From contig NZ_JAFIBW010000001.1 in NCBI RefSeq assembly GCF_017833295.1, forward strand, positions 124,001 to 188,000: 64,000 bases of DNA, given 5' to 3'. The position numbers and the translations under genes were made by a program. Below are positions 43,486 to 52,681 of this stretch, one piece after another (position 1 is the first letter of the stretch; each line of letters opens with the position of its first letter). The notes under the pieces were generated by a model. The model ran no database searches. It saw nothing but the letters and a program-made list of their open reading frames with translations, and was not told the DNA's origin. The stretch is from Methylobacterium sp. PvR107. Its GTDB lineage: Bacteria; Pseudomonadota; Alphaproteobacteria; Rhizobiales; Beijerinckiaceae.

Positions 43486-43899
43486 CTACGAGACGGTCAT
43501 GCCGGGTTCGTACGGGACATCCTTGCCGTTATCGAGATGAGCGAGCAGCCCGTTATTGGCCACCTGGACTGAGATGACCGTGCCGGTGACCGACTTGTCT
43601 GCAGAGGTCACCGTGTGACCGACCAGACTTCCAGCTTGCGACAACGTCGAAGACGTCAGGAGCGCGTCGAGCTTACTGTTGATATTCACGCTCTGCTCGA
43701 CTTGTGAGAATGTCGCGAGCTGTCCCATATACTCCGTCGATTTCATCGGATCGGTTGGGTTCTGGTTTTTCATCTGAGCCAGAAGGAGCTTGAGGAAATT
43801 GTCGTAGTTCAACGTCGTCTGCTTCGCGGCAGCGGCGGTGCGGTCCGGCGTCTTGGTCGACAGGGACTGAGAGGCGACATTCGTGGCGGATACAGGCAT
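43486..43899 (-). CDS. flgD: Hook assembly scaffold FlgD
   Basis: 137 residues with the family signature NYDNFLKLLLAQMKNQNPTDPMKSTEYMGQLATFSQVEQ. The short form without a C-terminal Ig/tudor domain is normal for alphaproteobacteria. It caps the hook during polymerisation of FlgE, yet no flgE is present in this locus. Confidence 0.92.
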   Translation of the reverse strand: MPVSATNVASQSLSTKTPDRTAAAAKQTTLNYDNFLKLLLAQMKNQNPTDPMKSTEYMGQLATFSQVEQSVNINSKLDALLTSSTLSQAGSLVGHTVTSADKSVTGTVISVQVANNGLLAHLDNGKDVPYEPGMTVS

Positions 43900-43943
43900 G
43901 GTTCGATCTCCATCCGATTTGGACGCTTGTGCCTGGTGACGCC

Positions 43944-44366
43944 TCAGGCAACCTGATGGGTGAGCGTGTTCATAAGCTGAGGCGATTGCGGGCTTTCCGG
44001 CTCGAAGAGTCCCCGCAGGACTCGCAGCGCTTCGAACGGGCGGCCGGAATCGAGGAAGGACCGGGCCGTGCCGAGGGCGGACACGGCCTTGGAGTCAGGA
44101 TTCTGGGCTACGATCGCGCTGTCGACCTCGTCGTAGGCCTGGCGGACCTGATCCGCGTTGCTCGGATCGATCAGCATGGCCTGCGCGATGAAGTAGAGCT
44201 GACGAATCGGCGTGGTCGCTTGTTCGGCCTGCAGAACGTGTGCCTCCAACAGGAAGGTTGCATCGTTGAGCAGCTCGATCGTCACCTTGCGATCGACGCG
44301 GAGAACAGCTCCGTTGATGAAGATCCGCTCATGACCGCGCAGGCTGAGATTGATGGAGCGGCTCAT
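43944..44366 (-). CDS. flbT: Flagellin synthesis regulator FlbT
   Basis: 140 residues from the ATG that overlaps the flaF stop (ATGA); a longer reading of the frame runs into flaF. The start MSRSINLSLRGHERIFINGAVLR and QLYFIAQAMLIDPSNADQ identify FlbT, which binds flagellin mRNA and controls its stability or translation in Caulobacter and its relatives. Confidence 0.92.
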   Translation of the reverse strand: MSRSINLSLRGHERIFINGAVLRVDRKVTIELLNDATFLLEAHVLQAEQATTPIRQLYFIAQAMLIDPSNADQVRQAYDEVDSAIVAQNPDSKAVSALGTARSFLDSGRPFEALRVLRGLFEPESPQSPQLMNTLTHQVA

Positions 44367-44710
44367 TGGAGACCATCGCGAATCAGCGTGTTCACGTAGA
44401 TCAGCGGCTCGAACCCGGTCGCGTCGCCGCGGAGAATCTGATCGGTCCGGCTCATGTTCCACAAACCGATCGAGATCAGGTCAGCCCGCAGCTCCTTGGG
44501 CAAGCCGTTCTCCGGATTCGCGAGATCGTCGATCAGAAGGCTCCAGAGGCGCTGCAGGAAGCTGGTGGCTTCCCGGCGCAGCGCCTCGGGCGCATCGGCG
44601 GCTTCGGCCCGCTTCATCAGGTTGATGGCGCGGTCGAAAGCCGCGCGTTCGCGCTCCCGGGCAAGGGCGGGCGAGTCGTCCATCATCTCCGCGTAGGACG
44701 CACCATACAT
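44363..44710 (-). CDS. flaF: Flagellin synthesis regulator FlaF
   Basis: 115 residues. ALARERERAAFDRAINLMKRA, then LWSLLIDDLANPENGLPKELRADLISIG and FEPLIYVNTLIRDGL are FlaF hallmarks. FlaF is needed for flagellin secretion and acts against FlbT. It is coupled to flbT by a 4-base overlap. Confidence 0.92.
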   Translation of the reverse strand: MYGASYAEMMDDSPALARERERAAFDRAINLMKRAEAADAPEALRREATSFLQRLWSLLIDDLANPENGLPKELRADLISIGLWNMSRTDQILRGDATGFEPLIYVNTLIRDGLQ

Positions 44711-44807
44711 CGCAAGTATGCCTCTCTGATAGTGATAAGATCAGTTCTTAAGAACTGATATCTGGCAAAATTCAGATCGTTTCTGTTGTTGAAATAGATT
44801 TTACCGA

Positions 44808-45866
44808 TCAGATATAATCTAACAGGCTCAACTTGCTGACCTGACCAGTCAGGGAATAAGCAACTTTGAGTTGCGCCTCCAGATTCTGGGTCCGGGTGAT
44901 GACTTCTTCCGAGTCGACCGCTTCAAGTTTTCCGAACCCCTCCGTCATGATGTTCTTCTGCGCGTCGATCTGTTTGCCGACTGTGCCGATCCGCGCTTGG
45001 ACGACGCCGATATCCGCCTGGATGTCTTTGACGCCCAGGGTCCCCGAGTTCGCCAGGCTGCGTAATTTGTCATAGACGACATTCTGCGTGGCGGGACCCA
45101 GACTGGCCAAGCCGATGTCGGATGCCAATGTATACAGCATCGCGAGTTGCCGCAGCGGCTTGGCATTGGTGTTGACGGAGCTCTCAACCGTCTCGTTGCG
45201 GGTGATTTCGCTTTTGATATTGGTGTCCGATGCCGAAGACCAGTTTTGTTTCCATTGATTGTCTTCAAAAAGCTGCGCAAAGCGACCGCCATCCTGAAGG
45301 AAATGCTCCATCTGGGCAGGGGTGATGTTGCTTGTATCCGGCTGCGTGCCGACCGGGACGCCGAACTCGTCCTTGAAGGCTTTCTGAAAGGCTGTCTTGG
45401 CGGCGGATTGCGGCGACGCCTCGTAATCGGCAATCGGACGCTGTCCCGTGTTGATGCCTCCGAACAAGTATTGGCCGCCGGTCGACGTGTTCAGGTCGCC
45501 GATCAAGGCCGAGAGCTTGGTGGCCGCCATCTGCGCGACGACGGTCCCGCTGGTATCGGTCAGCTTGCCGGGCGTCGTCAGCGCGAGAAAGGCTTCACCG
45601 TCCGTGCGGACGCGGTCGAGCGCGTGGTAAGAGCTGTCGAGACGCACACCTGTCAGATCGTTGCGCTTGCTCTGAGCATCGAGATTGTCGACTTCCTGCC
45701 GCAGGTTGAGGCTGAGCCCCGTCCTGTAGCCCAGCTCGAGACCGACATCGGCGAAGCGGCCCTTCGAACTCTCGGCGACAGCCTTGTCGAGATCGGCCTG
45801 AATCCGGGACACATTGGACCGCGGCGTCTTGAGGAACGTCGCTGTGGAGATGAAGCTCGCTTTCAT
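44808..45866 (-). CDS. flgL: Hook-filament junction protein FlgL
   Basis: 352 residues, complete. The N-terminal D0/D1 helices (residues 1-110) and the C-terminal helices (TRTQNLEAQLKVAYSLTGQV) flank a variable middle with GGQYLFGGINTG, a motif of the flagellin superfamily in FlgL. It begins four bases after the truncated flgK ends and looks intact. Confidence 0.9.
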   Translation of the reverse strand: MKASFISTATFLKTPRSNVSRIQADLDKAVAESSKGRFADVGLELGYRTGLSLNLRQEVDNLDAQSKRNDLTGVRLDSSYHALDRVRTDGEAFLALTTPGKLTDTSGTVVAQMAATKLSALIGDLNTSTGGQYLFGGINTGQRPIADYEASPQSAAKTAFQKAFKDEFGVPVGTQPDTSNITPAQMEHFLQDGGRFAQLFEDNQWKQNWSSASDTNIKSEITRNETVESSVNTNAKPLRQLAMLYTLASDIGLASLGPATQNVVYDKLRSLANSGTLGVKDIQADIGVVQARIGTVGKQIDAQKNIMTEGFGKLEAVDSEEVITRTQNLEAQLKVAYSLTGQVSKLSLLDYI

Positions 45867-45870
45867 CGGA

Positions 45871-46862
45871 CTACCTCACCGCATCGAGGAGTGTTTGGAG
45901 CATCGCATTGACCGTCGCGATAAGCTTGGCCGACGCGGCGTAGGACTTCTCGAGCTGGAGCATCGTGGCGACCTCGTCGTCGCGGTTCACGTCCGTGGCG
46001 TTCGAGAGCGCCGTCGAGGCGCTGTCCAGGAAGGCCGATTCGTTGTCGACCTGGACCGACGCGGCTTTGCGGGCCGCTTCCAGCCAGCTCGCCGAGGCCC
46101 CGGCCGCCGTCTGCAGCGATGTCGACAGCGGTAGCTCCGAGTCGGACGGAAAGGCGCGATCCGCGCCCAGCGCCGATCGAAGGGCAACCAGGTGAGCCGT
46201 GAACGAGGCCGCGTTCGTGCTGTTGTACAGATACTGCGCGCCCGCGTTCATCCCGCCGTCGCGCAGCGTGAACGGATTGCCGCCCTGCTCGGGATCGGCG
46301 GCCGTGTTCACGCGGATCGTGCTCGCCAGCCCGACGGCTCCCGCCGCCGGCAGGGCCGAATGCCCGTCATCGGTCAGCAGACCCGCCAGGGCAGTCCCGG
46401 TCACGACGGTGTTGTCCGTCTCGGCGAAGGCGTTGATCAACCCGCCGGCGATCGCGTCGAGCTGCTTCTGATACGTGATCGCGATCTCGTCGCGCACGGC
46501 GATCTGTCCGACGATTTGCCCGGCCTGGAGGGGCATCACGGCGCCGTTGCCCGTGACTTGGACGCTGTCGATGAAGACGGCCTTTCCGACCGTCCCGGCG
46601 GCGAAGTGCGCGGTCGGCTCGAAGGTCACGCGTCGCGGCCCCTGTTCGTAGAGCGGCGATCCATTATCGGCGTAGATCGCCATGTCATTGTCGGCGCGGA
46701 CAGCCGTGCTGATGCCGATTTCCTCGGACAGCTGCGCGAGGATCTTGTCCCGCCTGTCGAGGGCATCGCTGATATCGACCTTGCGCGCCGTGCCGAGCAC
46801 CACCTCCTTGTTGGCCTTGTCGAACTGGGCGAGCAGATCGTTGATCGACTTGACCGATGCAT
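45871..46862 (-). pseudogene. flgK: Hook-associated protein FlgK, 5'-truncated
   Basis: The reading frame covers about 330 residues: SVKSINDLLAQFDKANKEVV, then DALDRRDKILAQLSEEIGI, and the C-terminal RDDEVATMLQLEKSYAASAKLIATVNAMLQTLLD, which are the middle and end of FlgK. The N-terminal 150 or more residues, with the D0 helix needed for assembly, are missing. Upstream, the frame meets a stop and runs straight into the cut end of fliI. A GTG at 46803 could start a 310-residue remnant, but this would not make a functional junction protein. Confidence 0.85.
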
Positions 46863-46864
46863 CG

Positions 46865-47668
46865 ATCGGCCCCCAGCGTGTAGCTGCCCATCAGCCGCAG
46901 GTCCCGCGAATCCTCATAGCGCGCGATCAGCATCTTGAGCGTGCGCACGAGTTCGCGCTGCTGCGGGGTCCAGGCCAGGTCGGCCAAGCGGGAGATCGAG
47001 CCCAGCAGGTCGATCGCCGGATAGCGGCCCTGGTCGGCGATGGCCCGGTCGAGCACGATGTGTCCGTCGAGGGTGCCGCGGATGCTATCGGCCACGGGAT
47101 CGTTGTGGTCGTCCCCGTCGATCAGGACCGAAAAGATGCCGGTGATCGTGCCCTCGCCTTCGCGACCCGGCCCGGCCCGCTCCAGCAGGCGCGGCAGATC
47201 GCCGAAGACGCTCGGCGGGTAACCGCGCGCCACGGGCGGCTCGCCGGCCGCAAGCGCCACCTCCCGAGCCGCGTGGGCGAAGCGCGTCACCGAATCGAGC
47301 ACGAGCAGGACGGATTGGCCCTGGTCCCGGAAGTATTCAGCGACCGCGAAGGCGAGCTTCGGCGCCTGTCGGCGCATCATCGGGCTCTCGTCCCCCGTGG
47401 CGACCACGACGACCGCGCGCGATCGGCTCTCTTGGATCGGTCCCTCCAGGAACTCCCGGACCTCGCGCCCGCGCTCGCCCACCACCTCGCCGTCGATCGG
47501 CCGGTCCCGGCTCTCGATGCGCATGCGGTCGCCGAGCCGCAGCAGCGGCAGGTCGATGCGGACGCGGCAATGGCCGAAGCCGATTTCCCGCACGGATCCG
47601 CCGATCCGCACGAGGGGATGAGTGTCGCGGTCTTCCAGCGCGTCCGCGAGGCGGTCGAGCGCGTTCAT
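46865..47668 (-). pseudogene. fliI: Flagellar export ATPase FliI with P-loop deletion and lost C-terminus
   Basis: About 267 residues instead of about 440. The first 60 residues (HPLVRIGGSVREIGFGHCRV...) are the N-terminal barrel. At DGEVV it jumps to GERGREVREFLE, skipping the Walker A (GxxGxGKST) region and about 130 residues. Walker B (SVLLVLDSVTRFAHAAREV), GEPPVARGYPPSVF and GRYPAIDLLGSISR remain. At LMGSYTLGAD the sequence joins flgK in a different frame, removing the last residues. Without the P-loop it cannot bind ATP normally. Confidence 0.85.
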
Positions 47669-47708
47669 GCCGAAACCCGCGTCGCCGAGGCCCGAGGCAT
47701 CCGGCGGC

Positions 47709-48449
47709 CTACGCGGATGGGCCGAGGCCGCGGATCGCATCCTGCAGCGACGATTCCGACTCCGCCACGGCGGCTGCCGCACTCTGGAAGGTGCGCGTGA
47801 TTTCGATGAGCCGCGACATCTCCATGATCGGATTGACGTTGGCGCCTTCCTGGAAGCCCTGCTGAACCCGCACGGTGGTCTCGTCGCGCTGGTTGAAGTC
47901 GAGGATCGGCCGGCCCGGGATGTCCGACGCCACCGCGCCGCCAGCGACGCGCGTGAGCTTGGCGGCCGGATCGAGGCGGAACACCCCGAGCGCGCCGATC
48001 TGGTTGGCGCCCTGGGATATGATCCCGTCCTGACCGATTGTGAGCGGCGCCCCTTCCGGATCGACCGTCAGGGGCGACCCGCCGGGATCCAGGATCGCGC
48101 GCCCGTTGAGATCCTGGAGGTCGCCCGCCGCCGTGACCTGCATGCGCCCGTCCCGGGTATAGACAGGACCCCGCGGCCCCCGCACGGCCAGCCAGCCGTC
48201 GCCCTGAAGGCCGACATCGAGGGGCGAGTCGGTCTTGGTCAGCGGACCGGCCTTGCGCGACAGAAACGCCTCGCCCGGCGTCGAGAAGGCCACCTCGCGG
48301 TGCCCGGCTTGGGACAGGATCGTCTCGAACTTCACCTCCTCCCCGCGGTAGCCGGCCGTCCCTAGATTGGCGACGTTGGTTGCGACCGTGTTCAGGCGCT
48401 GTTCCAGAGCGACCTGGGCGGACAGGGTGACGTAGAGCGACGATTGCAT
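47709..48449 (-). CDS. flgF: Flagellar basal-body rod protein FlgF
   Basis: 246 residues, complete. It starts MQSSLYVTLSAQVALEQRLN with the rod-protein motif VATNVANLGTAGYR, has GDGWLAVRGPRGPVYTRDGRM, and ends with NVNPIMEMSRLIEITRTFQSA, the C-terminal D0 signature. It is a proximal-rod component. It precedes fliI as in other alphaproteobacteria and ends 40 bases before it. Confidence 0.92.
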   Translation of the reverse strand: MQSSLYVTLSAQVALEQRLNTVATNVANLGTAGYRGEEVKFETILSQAGHREVAFSTPGEAFLSRKAGPLTKTDSPLDVGLQGDGWLAVRGPRGPVYTRDGRMQVTAAGDLQDLNGRAILDPGGSPLTVDPEGAPLTIGQDGIISQGANQIGALGVFRLDPAAKLTRVAGGAVASDIPGRPILDFNQRDETTVRVQQGFQEGANVNPIMEMSRLIEITRTFQSAAAAVAESESSLQDAIRGLGPSA

Positions 48450-48450
48450 A

Positions 48451-49869
48451 TCAGCGGCCTCCCTGCCGGATACCCTGCAGCTTGAGAAGGACGTCCGGGT
48501 CGAGGCCGGAACTGGAGCTGTTCAGCAGCGACAGCGCCGGTGTCGACGCCGTGTCGTTCTTGGCGTCCCACAGGATGGTGAAGCGCTTGATGAACTGATC
48601 GAGCTTGACCGGATCCTTGAGGCTCGCGACAGAGAACTTGCGGTTGATCAGGTTGGCCTGCCCGTCGATGCTGCTCTTTGCCGCCTCGGGCGGAAGGCCG
48701 AGCGTGGTCCGAACGACTTCGGCCAGGGCCGGGTCGGCCAGGAAGCCGTACGCCGATGTCACGGTCGGTGCCTTGCGGCGGAAATACAGGGCGAGCCTCA
48801 CACCCTCGTTCTCGTTGCCGGCCTCCGACTCGAGCGTCTTCTGGACATAGGCGTCGACCGTGGCCGCGCGGCTTGCATGCCGCGCATCCTTGAATCGGCC
48901 GAGGATCTGGCTGAGCTTCTTGGGATCCTGCAGGCTCGCGACATCGAGCTTCTGGCCGATCAGCTTGGCCTGCTCGTCGGATCGCCGCGCGCTCGTGTCG
49001 GCGGGGAGGCCGAGCGCGGTCACGACCACATCCGTCAGCGCCGGGTCTGCGACGATGTCCTGGGCCGTGTGGACAGCGCTCGCCTTGTCTCGAAAATACT
49101 CTGTCTGCTTCTCGAGCTCGGCATCCGAGTCGGCGTAGGTTCCGGCCGGCCGGAAGTACGGATCGACAACGGAGTTTCTGCCCGCATAGCGGACCTCTAT
49201 GAATTTTCCGATGAATGTGCTCAGCTTATACGCATCCTGGAATGTATCAGGGTCAAATTTGCTCTGGATCTGCTCTTTCTGCGTCGACACATCGTCGTAT
49301 TCGGACGCTGGCGGTAGGCCCACCGTCATTCGGACGATCTGAGAGAGCTTGGAATCTTTGACGATGTCGTCGAGATCGATGCTCAGTACCGACATGTCTT
49401 GAAGGTATTGAATGGAACTTTGAGTTTGCGTGTCGTAAGTGGCCCTTTTTTGCGCCAAGGTCTGCTTCGGAGCCATCTTGTCGAGAATGTCTTGAATCTC
49501 GGGGTCGTCGGACCGCTCTACCCTGTTCGGATCGTCACCGAGAGTCCTGAAGTTGAAGGCGGCCGCGAAATCCCTGTAGCGCTCGTCCTGCAACCGGGTG
49601 ACCAGGACACGGCCGTTCGCATCCGCTTCACCCAGGAGGACCTTCCTCATGAAGCCCTTGGCGTAGATCATGTCGTCGAGGCCGAACGCCTTCATGGCGA
49701 AGGTGTAGAGCCGGGTGTTGCCGAGAAAGTCGTCAACCGTCTTGACCTGACCGATATGGTCTTGAAAATATTTGATCTCGTTCTTCGACGCCGGCTCCGA
49801 GGCGGTCCGGCTCAGGGATTTCTGCAGATTTGCTGTGATCGATCGATAATCAGTGAAGGTCGAAAGCAT
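48451..49869 (-). CDS. DUF1217 flagellar-locus protein
   Basis: 472 residues with repeated units of the DUF1217 type: VDDFLGNTRLYTFAMKAFGL..., IVKDSKLSQIVRMTVGLP..., DIVADPALTDVVVTALGLP... and FLADPALAEVVRTTLGLP.... Each unit is followed by a D-x-x-xLxxFIxRF-like helix. DUF1217 proteins sit in flagellar loci of rhizobia and have a reported role in motility, mechanism unclear. It ends one base before flgF and is divergent from motA across 175 bases. Confidence 0.75.
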   Translation of the reverse strand: MLSTFTDYRSITANLQKSLSRTASEPASKNEIKYFQDHIGQVKTVDDFLGNTRLYTFAMKAFGLDDMIYAKGFMRKVLLGEADANGRVLVTRLQDERYRDFAAAFNFRTLGDDPNRVERSDDPEIQDILDKMAPKQTLAQKRATYDTQTQSSIQYLQDMSVLSIDLDDIVKDSKLSQIVRMTVGLPPASEYDDVSTQKEQIQSKFDPDTFQDAYKLSTFIGKFIEVRYAGRNSVVDPYFRPAGTYADSDAELEKQTEYFRDKASAVHTAQDIVADPALTDVVVTALGLPADTSARRSDEQAKLIGQKLDVASLQDPKKLSQILGRFKDARHASRAATVDAYVQKTLESEAGNENEGVRLALYFRRKAPTVTSAYGFLADPALAEVVRTTLGLPPEAAKSSIDGQANLINRKFSVASLKDPVKLDQFIKRFTILWDAKNDTASTPALSLLNSSSSGLDPDVLLKLQGIRQGGR

Positions 49870-50044
49870 GGGGCGGGTCCTTCATCTGCGGGGTTGCCCC
49901 ATTCTGGGTTCGTGAGCTTGCCTGGACCTTGCTCGCCTCTCGTCTGTCCACGCGCTGCTGGGGGCGCAGGGGCGCTGCTCCAGCCCTGCGCAAGCATAGC
50001 GCTCTAGCCCGGGACGGATCGGAACGGGTTTGGGGACGCGGCGC

Positions 50045-50932
50045 GTGGGTGTTGTCATCGGCTTGCTGATTGCGGTCGCCTGCGTCGGGGGCGGCTTCTC
50101 GGCGATGGGCGGCCACCTGACTGTGATCTGGCAGCCCTTCGAGTTCATCATCGTCGGGGGGGCGGCCACCGGCGCCTACATGGTGGCCAACTCCTCCAAG
50201 GTCGTCGTGGACACCGGCAGGGCCCTTCTGGAGGCAGCCCTCGCGCGGGGGCCGAAACGGGACGATTACCTGGCGTTGCTCGGCCTGCTGTTCGCGCTGA
50301 CGCGGGAGCTGCGCTCCAAGCCGCGCAACGAGGTGGAAAACCACCTTGAGAAGCCCGATCAGTCCGAGATTTTCCGGGCCTACCCGCGGGTGACGCGGGA
50401 CGAGGAGCTGACCCAGTTCATCTGCGACTACATCCGCCTCATCCTGATCGGCAACGCGCGACCTTACGAGATCGAGGCGCTGATGGAGGAGGAGATCGCC
50501 ACCCATCGCGGCGACAAGCTGAAGGTGTACAGCGCGCTGATGAGCATGGCCGACGGGCTGCCGGCGCTGGGCATCGTGGCGGCGATCCTCGGCATCGTGA
50601 AGGCCATGGGCGCCCTCGACCAGTCGCCCGCTCTCCTGGGAAGCCTGATCGGCTCCGCTCTGGTGGGCACCTTCACGGGCATCTTCGCCTCCTACACGGT
50701 GGTGGCGCCCCTGGCCAACAAGGTGAAGGCCACCCGCGACGCGCAGGCGCGGGTCTACGTGATCGTGAAGCAGACTCTGCTGGCCTACATGAATGGCGCC
50801 CTCCCGCAGATTGCCGTCGAGCACGGCCGCAAGGCGATCACGGCCGCCTATCGACCGACCATCGACGAGGTTGAGAACGCGACGATCACGGGCTTGCCGC
50901 GCGGCGAAACCGTCCTGCGTGAGGCGGCCTGA
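50045..50932 (+). CDS. motA: Flagellar stator protein MotA
   Basis: About 295 residues from the GTG at 50045, which places VGVVIGLLIAVACVGGGF as the first helix in register with other MotA proteins; a TTG at 50030 adds five residues. Further landmarks are MGGHLTVIWQPFEFIIVGGA, the cytoplasmic loop RELRSKPRNEVENHLEKP, and the proline-bearing PALGIVAAILGIVKAMGALD. With MotB it forms the proton channel that drives rotation. motB is not in this window. Confidence 0.92.
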   Translation: MGVVIGLLIAVACVGGGFSAMGGHLTVIWQPFEFIIVGGAATGAYMVANSSKVVVDTGRALLEAALARGPKRDDYLALLGLLFALTRELRSKPRNEVENHLEKPDQSEIFRAYPRVTRDEELTQFICDYIRLILIGNARPYEIEALMEEEIATHRGDKLKVYSALMSMADGLPALGIVAAILGIVKAMGALDQSPALLGSLIGSALVGTFTGIFASYTVVAPLANKVKATRDAQARVYVIVKQTLLAYMNGALPQIAVEHGRKAITAAYRPTIDEVENATITGLPRGETVLREAA

Positions 50933-50934
50933 TC

Positions 50935-51864
50935 ATGGACCGTCAGCAAGTCGTCAACGACATCCGGGATCGGCTGCTCGACGCGGCCGGCCTCTCTCTC
51001 GAACGCCTGCCGATGCTGCACGTGATCCTCGACAGGGTCGCGACCTTCTGTGCGGATCAGCTTCGCCATTTCGCGGCCTCCCCGGTCTATTTCTCGCTGA
51101 GCAACGTGGAAAGCCAGCGCTTCGGGGACATTCTCGAGCCCTACGAGTCGAACGCGATCGCCGGCATCTTCCAGGCGCCGGAATGGGATAGCCACATCCT
51201 GGTCGGCTTCGACCGTGACTTCATCTTCACGATGGTCGAGGTCCTGCTCGGTTCCGACGGCTCCGAGCCACCCCTCGACGAGGAGCGCTCGTTCTCGAAC
51301 ATCGAGATGCGGATCGCCCAGCGCCTGTTCGATCAGATCGGCAAGGCGATGCAATCTGCCTTCGCGCTGGTGGCGGACACGCCGTTCAAGCTCGAGCGGA
51401 CCGAGCTGCGGATGGATTTCGCAGTGATCGGCCGCCGGAACAACCAGGCAGTCGCGGCGAAATTCCTCCTACAGGCGCTCAACCGCGGCGGCGAGATGTT
51501 CATCGTCATCCCGCAATCCGTCCTGAATCCGATGCGCCAGAGCTTGGCGCGTATCTTGGTCGGCGAGAGTTCGGCCCGAGATTCCCGGTGGACTCGGCAG
51601 ATCGCCGGCGAGGTGCAGAAGACGCCGGTCACGCTGAAGGCCATCCTGGAGGAGAAGCACCTGACGCTGGGCGCCCTCGCCGCTCTGGAGGTCGGTCAGG
51701 TTCTGGAGCTTCGCGCAACCCCCCGCAGCCGGGTCAAGCTCGTCGGCAACGACCGGGAGCTGTTCTGGTGCGATGTCGGGCAGGAGGATGGTGCGATCGT
51801 GCTGCGCGTGGACCGCTTCATCGATCAGGACCAGGAGTTTATCGATGATGTTCTCACTCGCTGA
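50935..51864 (+). CDS. fliM: Flagellar motor switch protein FliM
   Basis: 309 residues. The middle domain (about 45-230) and the C-terminal SpoA domain (about 240-305, LKAILEEKHLTLGALAALEVG) are present. The N-terminal EIDALL motif through which FliM usually binds CheY-P is not visible, so this is a divergent alphaproteobacterial form. It starts two bases after motA and overlaps the next gene by 20 bases. Confidence 0.88.
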   Translation: MDRQQVVNDIRDRLLDAAGLSLERLPMLHVILDRVATFCADQLRHFAASPVYFSLSNVESQRFGDILEPYESNAIAGIFQAPEWDSHILVGFDRDFIFTMVEVLLGSDGSEPPLDEERSFSNIEMRIAQRLFDQIGKAMQSAFALVADTPFKLERTELRMDFAVIGRRNNQAVAAKFLLQALNRGGEMFIVIPQSVLNPMRQSLARILVGESSARDSRWTRQIAGEVQKTPVTLKAILEEKHLTLGALAALEVGQVLELRATPRSRVKLVGNDRELFWCDVGQEDGAIVLRVDRFIDQDQEFIDDVLTR

Positions 51865-52183
51865 GGCCCTGCTCTTCGCCGCGTTGGTCGCGACGACCGC
51901 TTGCCTCGTGCCGATGTACATGCGGCTGAAGCGGCTGGACCGTTATCATGCGCAGTATCGGGACATGGTGGATTGGAGCGCCTCCGCCCTGGTCGGCGCG
52001 AGCAATGCCGTCCAGTCCTTCGCTCAAGACGGGCGGATCGTCCTCGAGGATCTCAGCCGGGAGATCGAATCCGCCAAGGCGGCGCTGGCCGAATTGCGGG
52101 CCGAGCGGGCCAGGCTGATGAGCTCCGCGCAATCCGCCGCCGGCCACGAGGCCACGGTTGGCGGGAGCCTGACCAGCGCCTGA
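51845..52183 (+). CDS. DUF6468 flagellar-locus membrane protein
   Basis: 112 residues from the first of two ATGs at 51845. One N-terminal membrane helix (AEALLFAALVATTACLVPMYM) is followed by RLKRLDRYHAQYRDMVDWSASAL and a coiled coil (LEDLSREIESAKAALAELRA). This is the DUF6468 pattern found between fliM and fliN in alphaproteobacteria. Function unproven, presumably motor-linked. Confidence 0.7.
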   Translation: MMFSLAEALLFAALVATTACLVPMYMRLKRLDRYHAQYRDMVDWSASALVGASNAVQSFAQDGRIVLEDLSREIESAKAALAELRAERARLMSSAQSAAGHEATVGGSLTSA

Positions 52184-52213
52184 CGCCGGCCGCCGGCACC
52201 AGAACCTCTCCGC

Positions 52214-52243
52214 CCGACGGTCGCCGGTTTCGGCGACCGTCGG
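52214..52243. terminator. Perfect 13-pair hairpin between DUF6468 gene and fliN
   Basis: CCGACGGTCGCCG and its exact complement enclose a GTTT loop. No T-run follows, and fliN starts 31 bases later on the same strand. It may act as a partial terminator, an RNA-stability element or a processing site inside the motor operon. Confidence 0.5.
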
Positions 52244-52274
52244 CGCGAACCTTCCCTTCGTTGAGGAGCACGTG

Positions 52275-52667
52275 ATGTCCCCCCCCTCAGACCAGCCGAA
52301 TGCCGGGTCCGGGCATGAGAGCAGTCATAGCGAGAGCTTGTTCGCGAAGATCGAGGCCCAGGCCAAAGATCAGCGCGCGCAGGACGAGCACCTGGGCAGC
52401 GGCCGGAACCTCGATTCCATCTTGCGGATCCCGGTCCTGATGCAGGTGGTCCTCGGCTCGGCCACGATGCCGGTCTCCAACCTGATGAAGCTTGGGCGCG
52501 GCGCGATCGTGCCCCTGGACCATCGCGTCGGCGAGCCTGTCGACGTGGTCGTGAACGGCCGGGTCATTGCCCGGGGCGAGGTGGTCGTGGTCGAGGACGA
52601 CAACTCGCGCTTCGGCGTCTCGCTTACCGAGATCGTCGGCCCCGCCTCGGCCGATTCCAACGGCTGA
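52275..52667 (+). CDS. fliN: Flagellar motor switch protein FliN
   Basis: 130 residues from the ATG at 52275; the GTG just before it is too close to GAGGAG. A polar N-terminal 45 residues precede the SpoA domain: ILRIPVLMQVVLGSATMPVS, LGRGAIVPLDHRVGEPVDV, VVNGRVIARGEVVVVEDD and FGVSLTEIV. It forms the C-ring with FliM and FliG. Confidence 0.93.
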   Translation: MSPPSDQPNAGSGHESSHSESLFAKIEAQAKDQRAQDEHLGSGRNLDSILRIPVLMQVVLGSATMPVSNLMKLGRGAIVPLDHRVGEPVDVVVNGRVIARGEVVVVEDDNSRFGVSLTEIVGPASADSNG

Positions 52668-52681
52668 CAGGAAGCATCGCC

